Assembly: GCF_020740795.1 (NCBI RefSeq)
Contig: NC_067312.1
Span: 64,500,905 to 64,564,904, forward strand
DNA from: Apus apus
Taxonomy: Eukaryota > Chordata > Aves > Apodiformes > Apodidae
DNA: 64,000 nt
Direction: 5' to 3'
In this document: positions 37,641-50,260 of the stretch, in pieces
Layout of the letters: each line of letters opens with the position of its first letter
How positions within the stretch are numbered: the first letter of the stretch is position 1
Translations under genes and position numbers: made by a program
Notes under the pieces: model-generated
What the model was told of the DNA's origin: nothing
What the model saw: only the letters and a program-made list of their open reading frames with translations
Databases searched by the model: none

Positions 37641-39570
37641 AGATCTTGTTTTCCTAACAACTCACTGCTGTGCTATTGCAGATCACAGGCTGACTTGGGC
37701 AAACTTCTGAGCTTCAACCACAACTGGCTGTGGACAAAGTCTGTTAGAGAGTGATAAAAAGGCATCTCAGCTTGATAGTCAAGGGAGCAAAGTGGATCAG
37801 CTGGGTCCAATTTCAGCTTTAATTGAGAGCAAGACTAAGATTTAATATAATTTTATTCTTATAAAGATCTACATGATTTAGCTGCTCTTTCATCACAGTC
37901 TGCTAGCAGTCAGAGCAAAAAAGTTTGTGTACCTTGAAGATTTGTGTCTTTAGCATGTTATTCCTCAAGTTCTCAAGAGGAAAATGAAGCACAGGCTGTG
38001 CTATTGGTAGGCCCTTATAATTCCTTTCTGAAATAGATTTTTTGGCTCTTAATCCCAAATGCCTATTTCAAGGTGACACCATCATTACCTACCAAGAAAC
38101 ATGCAGATTCCTCAGTCTTGGGACCACACAGGCAACGGAAACAGCTGGATTTATGTATTTGTTCATTCAGAGCAGTAGTAAGTTAGAGGAAAAGGCAATT
38201 TGTCCACTTTCTTTTCCCATTTTGGAGCACTGAATAAGGAGAGGTCAGCATTTCATTCCCCTCAGAAAGTTTATCAAACTAGAAGAAGCACTAACAAAGA
38301 CAGTTTTCTCATAGCTCTGGCCCACTCTCCAAAAAAGATTTTACAGGATTTCACTCTAAGCAGCACTGCTATTGTTCCCCACTTTTCCCTATTCACTCTT
38401 TCACCCCTCCAACTGGTCCTAAACTGCTGACTGGACAAGAGACATCAGCTAATGGTGCAGCCCACAGGCCAAAGAAAACACCTGGTCACAGCCCCTTTTA
38501 CAGTGGGTCTCCTACCCAAGTTTCAGCTTCCACAAAAATTGTGGAATTACCTCTGAGGTACTGGTCAATACCTTCAATGACTATTACAGGACCGAGTGAC
38601 TGAGGCAAGCAGACAGGATATTTATATATCATGATCTCTGATGAAAATCAGATCAGGGTCTGATGGAGAAGGAATGTCTTTCTTGACAGATCCATTTTCG
38701 ATATTTAGAAATTTTGACAAGTTAAAATATTTAAGAAAAGGAAGGAAACCAGCAAAAGTAATTTTTGGTACCCTCAAAGCACTCACGACCACATTCTGAC
38801 AAATGCCTTAAGTATGGATAGTGAATGCAGATATTTCTGACTAAGGGTTTCTATTTTTGTTCTTACCCACACTACTTTGTGGTTGGAACAAATCAATTTT
38901 CTGACCCATTCTACAAATAACCTCTCCTGCCTGCTATTATCTTCTTTGCCCTCCAAACTATGGAACTAGCTAGAAATCTGCACAGTTCCCAGCAGCAAGA
39001 ATGCACTACTTCTTAGTACTTGATTATTGAAAAGCTGAGCTGAATAGAAAGAGCTCTGCTGCAGGTGACATTTGTCATTTGTCACAGTCAGCTTATTACA
39101 GGTGCAGAGCATTGGAAAGAGGATGGTTACCCAGCTTCTGATGAGAACAGGCTTCAGAGCGCTGTTGGAGGCTCATCAAGAGGTCATTCTTTGTGGGTAA
39201 TGGCTCCCTTACCACATCTTCACTTGTACTTCAGGAAAGCTGATACTGGATGGGCAGACTGGTATACTAGAAAGCCACTGGCAATTATAGAAAACAGGGT
39301 TCCTTTCCAGAGGAAATGGTTTTCTCCATCATCACCTGAGCTCCTTAGACGACTGAAAGCATTAACAACCTTCAAGCCCCTTCTTTTACTTTGCGAATGG
39401 ATTGAAAGCACACGCTCTTGCAATATCCATGGTCTCTCAGCAGGGCAGGGAAATCTGCCTGCCCAAGACACTCAGTTACTCTCTCCTCTTTTCTCCCCAA
39501 GAAAACTCTAGGGCTTACTGCATCCAGCTCTAGATTCCTCAGTACAGGAAATACATGGATCTGTTGCAGG
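37641..39570. other. Unique sequence between two CR1 tails
   Basis: No repeat or gene recognised. The 148-codon frame at 39,065-39,511 shows no domain and overlaps an 83-codon antisense frame. Confidence 0.5.
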
Positions 39571-40033
39571 GGTCCAGAGGAGGGTCTTGAAGATGATCAG
39601 AGGGCTGGAGCACTTCTCCTATGAAGACAGGATGAGGCAATTGGGGTTGTTCAGCCTGGAGAAGAGAAGGCTCCAGGAAAACTTATTGTGACCTTTCAAA
39701 ACTTCAAGGGGGCTTATAAGAAAGATGGGAACAGACTTTTTAGCAGAGCCTGTTGCAACAGGACAAGGGGTGATGGTTTTAAAATAAAAGAGAGTAGATT
39801 CCAACTAGATAGAAGGAAGAGTTTTACAATGAGCATGGTGAAACACTGGGACAGGTTGCCCAGAGAGATGGTAGATGCCCTATCCCTGGAAACATTCAAG
39901 ATCAGATTGGAGTGGGCTCTGAGCAACCTGATCTAGTTGAAGATGTCCCTGATCATTGCAGAGGGGTTGGACTAGGTGACCTTTAAAAGTGTCTTCCAAC
40001 CCAAACTATTCTGTGATTCTATGTTTCTGTGAT
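39571..40033 (+). mobile_element. CR1 LINE 3' fragment with partial ORF2 C-terminus
   Basis: Plus-strand CR1 fragment starting at GTCCAGAGGAGGG and running through the codons for the [18 protein letters not shown] region (39,600-39,650), FSLEKRRL (near 39,650) and HWDRLPREMVD (near 39,850). It ends in TCTGTGATTCTATG-type repeats at about 40,033. A frame of 82 codons from 39,688 still reads the CR1 C-terminus and ends at 39,936. A shift just upstream of 39,690 breaks continuity with the N-terminal part of the fragment. Divergence from the 0.76 kb copy suggests a different, older subfamily. Confidence 0.92.
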
Positions 40034-40154
40034 ATCGCTATTAATAATATCTCACCTGAGGGACTGAAATCGACTGCTGAAAAGAGCATGTATGCTGCCA
40101 TTTCTGATAGCAAATGTCAAATCACTCAGTGTTTCTTTTGAATATCTTCTAGGG

Positions 40155-40220
40155 TGGAAGTGGTTTGTTATTGGTTTTGTTTTGTTGTGGGTTTTGTTTT
40201 GTTTTGTTTTGTTTTTTTTT
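40155..40220 (+). repeat. (GTTTT)n low-complexity tract
   Basis: Repeated TTTTG units ending in T9, from 40,155 to 40,220. It is similar in composition and strand to the tracts at 28.6, 50.2 and 63.5 kb. Confidence 0.93.
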
Positions 40221-43200
40221 AACAGAGATGGAAACTGCATTGCACACCTTAATTTCAGAGACAAGAAGTAGACAGGAACTGAGAAGCAAGTTTCCCTTTC
40301 ATGCCCCCAATGGCACACTGTGCTGCATAGCATGCTTCTCTGCTGGCTAACAAAGTCCTGCCATCTAGTAACACTGAAGGCTTAACTTGGCACTGTGTAA
40401 CAGCTCAGATGTTTCAGGTCTCTTTGCTCAGGCCTAGGCTTTGGTGTAAGAAAATCAATCATCCTGCAGTGCAATCCAGGAAAACTTCACGTTCATACCG
40501 GATGGCCATGAGAGGAGAATGGGGCACAAGGAAGGCAATTGCAGGGCTTCTACCCTTTATCAGAGAGGCAGCTATAAAGTATATCTCTCCCCACTTGTTG
40601 CTTTGATAATTTTTTCTGGAACCTCTGAACTCCTCTGAAAAGTCAGAGGAGTATCAATTTCCACTACCTTTGGTATCTGACTGATATGCCTGAGCAGTAA
40701 CTAATGGAGAGAACTGGGCACTACACAAATTCTTCATGTTCAAAGGTTTTAAAACATAGTACAACCCTTCTGAGTTCCCTCCTGTCCCCATTGTGAGATA
40801 CCAAATCAACAAAGGAGGGGGCAGTGGCTCCTGGAATAGGATGCAAACACATGATAGTAAAACATGAAGACAGCAGCATCTGTAGAAGGTAGAAGTACTC
40901 TGGAAAGATGGAAGCCTTTTCTGGTTTTCCGTGGTTTTCTACCAGCATGTTCAGTCTCCAGTTTAGAAGAACACTGTGGTGTACCAGAGAAAGGTTGCCC
41001 ATTAATCCCACGGCAGAGCATCAGACACAGGAGGCCATAGATACCAACATGTCTGTGACTGCTGGTTTTGCTCCAAAGAAATCTGAAGTACATGTAACAC
41101 TCATTGCCACTTTCCAGCCAGGACCAAATCTCTGTCGCACTTGGCTGTCCAAAGGGCTCTTAGGGCACGAGATAGGAGGCACGGTTTCCTTTGGCTGCTA
41201 ACATGGCAACACAACTCCTCAGCAGCTCCTGGTGCCAGTCCTCTAAAACACATCCGGCAACAAGTGAGCTCATATGACTTGAAAATCAGGATGAAATACC
41301 TCATCAATTTGAAATCCATTCTTCTGGGGTGCTTGTCTGGTTGTTTTTTTTTTTTTAACTTTGTTTTTTTAAATCATTGACCTCAGACAAACCAGTGGAT
41401 AAATTATATTTTTTCCTATGTCAACTGTTTGTTATCACAGGAAATGTCCTCAGAGTCAGGACTTGCTGTTTTTTTGTGTTTTATCTGTGCAGCAAATTCC
41501 ATTAAGTGAAATTTAATGCCAAAGCTCTAAGATCTGCATTCCTGGGGAATGACTGTTTGGGGGGCATTGTCTTTGAATCGGGAGCAAACACAAGCTGATA
41601 AAACACTTGTTGGATTATTTAGTCATGCCATCTTTTGCTGGATAGCTAACACACACATACAAATTACTAGAGGCAAAAATATTTCCTAAGTGGAACATTG
41701 ATGATTCCTGAAAGATACAGCAATGGTCTTAGGCAAGTAAGAAACCCTACTCGTGATTAAGCTGTTCCTGATATACATAATAGCCTGAAAAAGATCTCCC
41801 TCCGCCCCCTCAGAGTGACAAATCTTGTTTGTGTTTGGTGATGTTGTGCAGCAACACACACGGGGAAAGAAAACATCACCTTGTTTCATCTTCTCAAAAA
41901 CATAACTGTGACTGATTCTTCATTGCTTTGCACCATAATAATTTAGTAGCAGCTAGAAAAGGCCTAAGAGTCTTCTTCTCATCCCTATATGCAGAAAGAG
42001 GGGCAGAGCAAGCCGAGGCAGAACAGCTATTTGTTCCATTCAGGGACCAAGGGTCTGACAGCATCAACAACCCTTGTAAGAGGCTGCCATTTTGTTAGGG
42101 AGGCACTGCACTGCTTGTCCCCCTCAGCCACCAAAGCTGGCCATATTCTCCAAATGGAAACTCATCTATGGCACATCAGTGATCAGAGGTGAAGGACTTA
42201 GCTCTTTCTCCCCACTTCTTCCTCCTGTATCCTGTTGTTTTCAGGACATAAGAGAATACATAGACTTAAGTATCAAAACTACTACTGATGTGGTAATAAG
42301 ATTCTGTGAAGATCCTCCCACAGCACATGAAGGTTTTGCTAAAGCCCCTTTAACTTAAGGTTGATGTGCTTATGAAAATCAGTATCTAACCTGCTAGGTT
42401 GCAGAGTATGGGTTATGCATGTGCCTTGCATACGGATCAGAAGCTGAGGGATGCATAATGCCCAAATAGCAAAAACTGTTGGACTTGTTCATTTCCATGT
42501 TTGGCCACTCTGGTGTTTGGAGAAAGCAGACAAGTGGATGCAAGTTGCAGTACTCTCTAATAATTGTTGAAACAGTAATGCAGCACCACTGTCATGATGA
42601 TCCCAGACTTAATGGTGTTCAGGTTTCCTGACTGATACCTACATGTTCATGACCAAATTTTGAGACCATGAATAGGCTGTTAGTTAACTTGATCTAGCTT
42701 TTAATCTCTTAGCTACACCTCATGCACATAGACAGAAGAAAGAATTCTTCCAGAAAGGGGATAAACCATTTCATGCTTCTCAATTGTAGATTGGGCCAAG
42801 CTGAGCCTTCTTCAGCACTCTCCTTTTTGAGGTACGTAAGGTCACAGTGAGACAAAGCAGACTGACCTTTGCTTTCTTTTACAAAGAAACCATACTTTAA
42901 CAGCCTACCCTCTCAGAGTTGCCAGTGCTAAACCTTATTTATATGAGGGGAGATAAAAAAACCACAGGCTACAGTAACATTTTACTCTGCAGTTTCCATT
43001 ACGTGACTACTCTTTCCTGAAGGTTCCAATTTTTGCTGAACCATTAATGGCTCAAGTGGAGAGACTACTTAGCTCTGCAGAAGCTGCAGAAACAGATGAG
43101 AAATATGCCTCTGACTTGACTGTGTCTTCAAAGCATAAACACCTCTCCAGCTCCTAAATAGAGTGCTCCTGCCTCTGCATGTGTGAGCACAGCCCTGCAC

Positions 43201-44566
43201 AGAGCATCCACAGCCACATGGTAGCGAGTGCCTGACTGGGATGAGGGAGAGAGCAGCTCAGATCCTTGTATGGATGTGTTTTTGTATTGGGTATGGGGTA
43301 TGAACTTTAGCCTTCATTTCTCAAAGTGAAAAGCTACACTTGGTGCACTAACTTACTGACTTCCCCACTGCAGGGCTTCTGCTGGAGCTGTTTGTAGCAA
43401 TGTGTTGTGGGTGCTTTATCTTTTATCATACCAAAGGCATTTGCAAATAGGCTTGCCGTAAGTAGAACCTGCAACTCGGCAGTGTGCCTTTTACTCACAG
43501 CTTGGTACTTTTTTCACCTGAGATGCTGTGGCTGTGATTTCCAGACCATCTGCTGGAGTGCTTTCCTATTCTTGTTTTGCTGCTGTTCTCACAGTCTTGC
43601 ACCTGTGACTCTGCCAGTGATGCTGTGATGTGCTTCCATGGGAAGTGTCTGCCACTGACATGAGGACTCTGTCTGCTTTCCCCTTTTTTCCCCGCCTTTG
43701 GTTGCTTTGGTTTATTTTTGAGAGCCCTGTTTATTATTGAGGGCCCTGTTACATATATGTACACAGATGTGCTACACCAATGTGCAGCACTTACACCTGA
43801 GCATTAGTGCATTAGTGTGCAGAGCATCTGTAAGCTCGGAGAACCAGGAGAGAGTCTAATGAAAAACTTAATGATTGCTATGGGGAAGTATTATGGGAGA
43901 TGAGCTACTGCTCTGGAGATGACATCAGGAATAGGACACTTGCCTGTGAACCTTCATTATTTCTTTCCCCACTTGCTGCCAGAGGTTTTTTCCTCTTCCT
44001 TTCTCTTTCTCTCATTTAATTTTTATTTTGCCCCAAAAGTAACTTTACAGGCAATTCCAGGCAATGCATGCCATCAGGTACAGATCCTGCTAATAAATAT
44101 CTGTGAATATGTCTCAACGTGCATTGTGCAGCATGTTCCATGCTGTATAAATGACAAAGCCAGAGAAATTATAGTTCTTGGGTAAGACCTTATCCGGGAT
44201 GCCCTGCATTCATTGATAAGGATGGATGTGGGTTCAGTCTCAGATCCTGGATTCCTCTATACTGCCTGCAGGGGAGCAGGCATAGTCTGGGGGCAGCTGG
44301 GGACATCATTGAGGGGCCCTGCGGCTCCTGCTTTGTGATTAGTCACTGATGGAAACCTCAGATCAGCCTAGATGTGTGTGCTTCAATGTCTTTAGGAATT
44401 TGTATGTGTGTGGCAACCTCAGCTGACCATGCTAGATCCCTGGCCTGGCTGAAGGAGTCAGCAGGCTGATAGCCAGAAGTGCTGAGCAACATCCTCATGC
44501 CCATGATATAGCAGTAACTGCTACATGTTGCCAAGTAGAAGCAGTCACACAAATCAAACAAACAAA

Positions 44567-44593
44567 AGTTGTGGTTGTTTTTCAACCACAACT
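44567..44593. repeat. Perfect 11-bp inverted repeat with 5-nt loop
   Basis: AGTTGTGGTTG at 44,567-44,577, TTTTT loop, then CAACCACAACT at 44,583-44,593. The arms are exact reverse complements. The downstream half-site GTGGTT type is also a RUNX-like core, but that is speculative. Confidence 0.95.
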
Positions 44594-45985
44594 AGCAAAA
44601 TTTGCTAGAAAATCTTTGGTTAGCTGGACAAAGTTAATTGACCACAGTGGGTCCTGTTTCCCCTGCTTTGTAGGGGCACCAGTTGGTCCCTGTAAGAAAG
44701 TGTTGCCTTCAGTGGGACTTGTTTGGGAATGTGAGTGTCCCACTGGAAAAAGTGAGAGCTGCTGGGCAACAGCTACTTTGTCTGATTGAAAGAACACAAC
44801 TGTTCTGCTGAGCTGTTCCCAGTGTTACTAAGAGTATGAATTCAGTTGTTCATATTTTGTCATAGGCATTTTTCATGGATTAGGCATTTGATTTCCACAC
44901 TGTCATTAAAACCGTGCTCTGTCTCCTGGGTGCTCCATCTTTCTGCTGACCTGTTGGCTTGCTGAGCCTACAGGGGTAAAGTACTCAAAGGGACAAGTTT
45001 TGGAAAAAATAGGCAGTTCATTCCACAGCGGGTATTACTGATGCTTCATAGGTGTCAGATAAACACAGATAAACAGATGATGTCAGCTCTGTGGTAATTA
45101 GACAAAAAGAACTTACATCTGCTAAGAAGTGCTCAGGGTTAGTTTCTGACATCTCTGACTTCTGACCTAGCTCTGCATGCATGACCCTAGAGAGACTTCT
45201 AGGGTCTAGGCAGTATTTGCATTAGGAGGTACTCCTGTGAGGAGAGAGTGTAGTGATCTGGGCTTAACTCCTATAAAGTGCTAATGCTTCAGAAATCCCA
45301 GGAGCTAGCATTGTCTGAAGGATTAGTACAGTAATTACCAGGCTCTCTAAACACCTCTTGAGTTTCCAGAAGTTCAGCTTTAATGACCTCACCTTTGAGG
45401 TCAGGATTTCCTGGCTAGACTACAGCCAGTGAGGGTTATTTGAACTTTTTGCTCTTCAGCTAGGGACTACAAGGATTTAAAAAAATTGAGTTTTCCCCAT
45501 CGCAGTGTTACCACACAGGATACATCTCCGTGTATTCCACTGTGTATCTGCACTTTGTTACTGAGGCCAGGCTGGATTTCTAGTGATCCAGAAGAGAGTA
45601 CCTCTCTTCTTAGGTAGGTGTCAGAGCACCTCAGGAGTCTAGTTATGCAGGCACTGACACTGGGACATGGAGGTGGACTTCAGAAAATCTCAGGGTTAAA
45701 TGCAATGTGTGCAGCTGTGGCTTTTCCTCACACACCTCTCCCTGGCATCATGGTAGGTATACCCATTGTAGGGGGGCCCATGCAAAATACCCAAGCAGCA
45801 GTGTGGTGATGGGGCCACTTCAAGATTACTACTGGGTCACCACAGCTCTCCTTGATAGACTGGTGGATGCCAGCTGAAGCATGGATTAAGACCAGGGTAT
45901 CCTGAAACTTGCTACTGAGCATCCCTTGCCAGCTCCCTAGCCCGGCAGCAGGTAGGCTGTCATTGCGCTGTGCTCCCCTGGCTGT

Positions 45986-46562
45986 CACAGAATCACAGAA
46001 TTGTCACAGCTGGAAAAGACCTATGATCACTGAGACCACCCAGGGGAAAAAAAAAAACACAAAAAAACACCCCAAAATACTTACCCTCCCCCCACTCCAA
46101 CCCATAACCACACACCCCACAAAACCAACAACACTCAATCCACAAAAAAACCCCACCATGCCCACTAGACTGTGCCCTGAAGTGCCACATCTATTTAAAG
46201 TAACTTCAGGGTAGGTGATTCCACTACCTCCCTGGGTAGCCTCTTCCAGGGCCTAACTACTCTTTTGGTAAATAAATTCTTCCTAATACATAATCTAAAC
46301 CTCCCCTGGTGCAACTTCAGGCCATTTCCTCTACTCCTATCATTATTTACTTGGGAGAAGAGGCCAACACCCACCTCACTACAACCTCCTTTGAGGCAGT
46401 TGTAGAGAGCAACTACCTGACTCCTCCAAATAATCTCAATTCCCTCAACCTCTCATATGATTTGTTCTCTTCACCAGCTTGGTTGCTCTTCTCTTGGAGA
46501 CACTCCAACAACTCAATGTTCTTTTCGTAGTGAGGGGATGATTGACCCACTGCAATACTGCC
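45986..46562 (-). mobile_element. CR1 LINE 3' fragment, divergent, with internal A/C-rich expansion
   Basis: Read on the minus strand, this is a CR1 tail. The plus strand starts with CACAGAATCACAGAATTGTC and CTGGAAAAGACCTATGATCA. It continues with reverse-complement blocks for the C-terminal coding part near 46,260-46,330, and ends near GTAGTGAGGGG at 46,529-46,539 or slightly beyond. Between about 46,046 and 46,160 the expected 3' UTR is replaced or expanded by A/C-rich sequence (A11, then CACAAAAAAACACCCC and CCAACCC-like units). No frame survives. It belongs to a lineage different from the GGTTGGAAGGGACC-type copies. Confidence 0.85.
46046..46160 (+). repeat. A/C-rich low-complexity insert inside a CR1 tail
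   Basis: A11, then CACAAAAAAACACCCC and further A- and C-rich units with almost no G or T. It sits where the 3' UTR of the host CR1 (45,986-46,562) would be expected and is probably a local expansion. Confidence 0.85.
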
Positions 46563-46799
46563 AGACACTCCCTGTCAGGCAGAAAACCATGTAATCATAG
46601 GTCAGATATAACCTGTTTTTGAGCCTTAGACTAGAGGTGCTTTCCCTGTGCTAAGCAGGAAAGGTGGCATTGTTAAAGCTCTTGCAAGGATTGAGGCTGA
46701 CCTCTGCTGCCTGCAAAAGTCCTGCAGCCCTCCTCAGGAGCGGTCTTCATCCACCTCTTATATCCTTACCTTCTCATTAATGACTGCTTGTCCCAGACC

Positions 46800-47260
46800 A
46801 TAGTCATAGAACGATAGGACCGTTTGGGTTGGAAGGGACCTTAAAGATCATCTGTTTCCAGCCTCCCCCCCTGCCACGGGCAGAGACACGTCCCACTAGA
46901 CCAGGTTGCTCAAAACTCCATCCAACCTTGCCTTGATCACTTCACTGCCTTACAGTAAGAAATTTCTTCCTAGTAGCTAATCTAAATCAACCCTCTTTCA
47001 GTTTAAAACAATTCCCCCTTATCCTCTCACTACATGCCCTTGTAAAAAGTCCCTCTCCAGCTTTCCTGTAGCCCCTTCAGATACTGGAAGGTGCTCTAAG
47101 GTCTCCCTGGAGCCTGCTCTTCTCCAGGCTGAACAACTCCAACTCTCTCAGCCTGTCTTCACAAGAGATGTGCTCAGCCCTTTCATCTTTGTGGCCCTCC
47201 TCTGGACATGCTCCAACAGCTCCGTGTACTTCTTATGTCGTGGAACCCAGAACTGAAATG
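46800..47260 (-). mobile_element. CR1 LINE 3' fragment (decayed)
   Basis: Minus-strand CR1 tail beginning on the plus strand with ATAGTCATAGAACGATAGGA and GGGTTGGAAGGGACCTTAAA. It continues with blocks matching the CR1 C-terminus, such as GGAGCCTGCTCTTCTCCAGG near 47,110. Similarity is lost shortly after GTGGAACCCAGAACTG at about 47,250. The fragment lies about 240 bp from another minus-strand CR1, with the putative solo LTR some 290 bp further on. Only a short piece of frame (47,148-47,354) reads CR1-like residues such as HVQRRATKM. Confidence 0.9.
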
Positions 47261-47546
47261 GCCAAATATGTCCTGCTCTCTGTTTCACTCTTCCTGGCCT
47301 TTTTTTCTGGCTCCCAAACTGACTAGCTGCATCAAGCAACGTGCACAGTGGCACTGAGCGGTGGGGTGGCTAGCTGGCAGAGGTGGCAACTTGCTACTTA
47401 TTGACAGAAGATGCATGGGCAGAAGGGCTGCCTTGTGCTGCCAGGTGGTTTCCATGCTGCCTGTCTTGTCCAGCGCCAGCTCTCATCTCTCCTCTTACTC
47501 ATTCAAAGGCGATGGTGCTCAGGAAGAGTGCGACTAGTATGGGAGC

Positions 47547-48017
47547 TCTCGAGGTTTAATACTGGGTCAGCAACTAACGAATGACATATATTCTCTTTTA
47601 ACCCCTCTCCCTTCCCAGAAAGGGAAGAGAAAGAGAATAAGGGATAGAGACTTATGGGTTGGAAACTAAACAACACACCTTTAATGAAACAGTAATAAGG
47701 AAAAAGAAAATAATGAAATATATACAAATATATACAAACCACTATCACACTCATCCTCAGTAACACATCACTACTAAAGCTGCAAGGCAGACTCTGGGAA
47801 AGTTCTGGACTGGGAGCCAGCAGCAGATGGAAACTGGATTTAGTAATGCATGGATTCAGGAACACATGGATCAGGATCAAAAGCAGAGGAATGGATGGAG
47901 TTGTCCCAGGATGCTGGCCATGGACAAAGAAAGCTTGACTGTCATGATCGTCAGCTTTATACTGAGTATGACAGGTATGGGATATAATACTTCATTTGTT
48001 AACTTTTACTTCCCATA
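47547..48017 (-). mobile_element. Putative solo LTR of an avian endogenous retrovirus
   Basis: On the minus strand this segment resembles avian ERV LTRs. A TATAAAG box lies at plus positions 47,955-47,961 and an ATTAAA polyadenylation-type signal at 47,680-47,685. A pyrimidine-rich stretch follows, with a GTTTCCAACCCATAAG block and a TTAAACCTCGAGA end resembling the TTAAACCACGACA terminus I remember for songbird LTRs. A 5-bp repeat GGAGC flanks it (47,542-47,546 and 48,018-48,022) and could be the target-site duplication; that gives a 471-bp element. The ends under this choice are not the canonical TG...CA, so each would need one substitution. No primer-binding site, gag, pol or env sequence is adjacent, hence solo. 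Boundaries are provisional. Confidence 0.6.
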
Positions 48018-50195
48018 GGAGCATTGCACATGTGACCCCTTTCCTCCTTTTTTTTTTTTTCCAGTGCACAAAAAGTTTAGCAGAACCAAGCAGTGACCTT
48101 GGTTTCTATAGGAGTAAGTATAAACATGAGACTTTCTGAATACTACTCATACCATTAATTCTGCAGTAACTGCAATTAACATTGAGCATTATGAGTCCTA
48201 AAAGCAGACACTGCTCCTCATTTCAGAAAGTGCAGTTACTTAGAAGAGACTTAACTGAAAAGTGAAATTAATACAAAGAAAATGTGTTCCATCCTAGTTC
48301 AAATGAGGACAGGGGTAAAGCAGCCTTTTATTTCTCCTCACCCTAACTCCACAGCTTTCTCCTCTCTGCCTTTTTCTCTCTCTGCTCCCCTGGTTTCCCC
48401 CAGCTCATTTTGCCAGGATACCCTGCCCCTGCTTTCCCCACCTAAGTGGCTCTGGGGCAGGTTGGAGGAACCCACAGGGAGAGGTAAAGAGCCTGCCAGC
48501 TCCTCCAGGTGCTGCCCTTCTGTCCTGCTGTAGAGTGCTGCCAGGAGGACAGCTGGTACCCTCAGCCCTACAAAGCAGCCTGAAATACTTAGCATAGAGT
48601 CTGTCATCTTGTGCCTGAGGGTGAATGTGGGGAGAGCAAAGGGGAGGGAATACCTCTCCTCACTTCGCACCATTTAGAAAGAAACATGGTTTGTTATGAT
48701 GCCAGAGCATCAAGCGTGTTATTGCTTAATTTGCCTCGTGGGCCTCTTTCATGACTTACATCAGAGCATTTCAGCTCAGACCCATATGTTATCAGCTGGT
48801 AAATGGACTAATCTGAAAAATATCTTACACTGTATGTAACTCTCTGAGCTGCTGAAATAGTTTAAACAGATACGCTGTGCTTCTCTTAACACTCTCTTTA
48901 ACACCCATAAAATAGCTAGTCACACAAGAAGATAGATACTTTTGTATCCCTGAAACCAAAGATCATGCCCAGTTTGGGGAGAGACCTCATCCTGAAAGGA
49001 GGAATTAAAACCAGGTTTGTTGAATAATAAAAATTTCATTTGCACCTCTAGTTCATTTGCACCTCCCTGATCATGTACTGTGTCTGATACTCTGGGCTGC
49101 ACAAAGTGGCCAATGTTTGATTAGTGTCCTGCATGCAAGCACAAGTACAGCCTTCCAGTATGTAAGGCATTCCCAGCAAATCTCAAAGGCAGGGTAAAAC
49201 TGCCTGGAGTCTGACCCAGTCAGATTTCACTCCTACTGAGCTTGATGTTTTGGTGGGCAAGATGTCTGCATCTTTCCTCTTTGCCCTTCTGGTTTGTCAA
49301 CATCACAAGAGACTCTTTGGACTTTATTTCTCGGTTCTTGCCTTCTGTCTGCCCAGTGCACCTGTCTTTCAGCTTTTTTACTGTACACTCTCCTTCCCAG
49401 AGCCCCACTTGGATGGCTTGCCTGCTCTCCTATGCCCAAGGTCAGAATGTTGGTGTGATTGATCCAAAGGGTGAAATTGTATTTACCTCTCTGAGATTAA
49501 AAGGAACCCCTCTACTGGCAGTCCTGCAAAAAAAAGAGCAGCCCAGGATTCAGATGATGTACTGTGGTCATCTGTAAATTGGAAGGCCAGTCCTAGAAGG
49601 GAAGAGAAGTGTAGCTGGCCATAGTCAGTCTGGAAGGGAATTTTCCCATCCACTTGAATTGCATCATCCTTAAGTCCCTCAGAGAAACAGCAGGTACAGG
49701 CAGATGCAAAAAGTACAGTGCAAGCAGCCAGATAAAACAGGTCCATTCCTTCTCATACCAAGGACAAGAGGGATGTCTGACAAGTAATTGCATATTTGAG
49801 GATGATAATTGAGTTCAACCCTTCCAGCTAAATCACAGAGGAGATGCCTTGGCCAAAGCTGAGTCAGTGTCCTTAAAAATTCTTCTTGCCTCCTACAGAA
49901 CAGCCTGAGAAAGCTGACGTGACTAAACAGACTAGCAGCTACTTTCACAGTATCTCTGCCTCCTTTTAGCACATTGTGGATAACGTAATCTTTTTTATGA
50001 CACCTTGCAGCAAGCAGACCTTTGGTAATGGCCTAAAAGCATAACGGGGTTGAGTGCTGAATCATTTGCACAGCCCGTGTCTCAATGTGTGCTGCCTGCA
50101 TTTATGCAGTTGGGACCATACCACTTGAAGAATACACACAAGAAGGCATTTAGCTGGTAGCTAGATAAAACACTGGAGATGGCACAGGTGTTGTG

Positions 50196-50260
50196 TGTTT
50201 GTTGGGGTTTTTTTGGTGGTTTTTTTTGTTTGTTTTGGTTTGTTTGTTTGTTTGTTTTTT
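50196..50260 (+). repeat. (GTTT)n low-complexity tract
   Basis: GGGGTTTTTTTGGTGG and then repeated GTTT units up to about 50,260. Confidence 0.93.

Larger units (their letters stand above)
40034..45985. other. Unique sequence with a candidate conserved segment and hairpin
   Basis: Includes the GTTTT tract at 40,155, AT-rich conserved-looking sequence at 41,395-41,650, the 11-bp inverted repeat at 44,567, and a 10-bp tandem AGATAAACA pair at 45,057-45,076. No exon was recognised. Confidence 0.5.

Noticed and set aside
39065..39511. 148-codon plus-strand frame
   Set aside because: No domain seen, arbitrary start, overlapping antisense frame.
47503..47880. 125-codon minus-strand frame
   Set aside because: Lies inside the putative solo LTR; LTR sequence can be open by chance and no retroviral protein motif is present.
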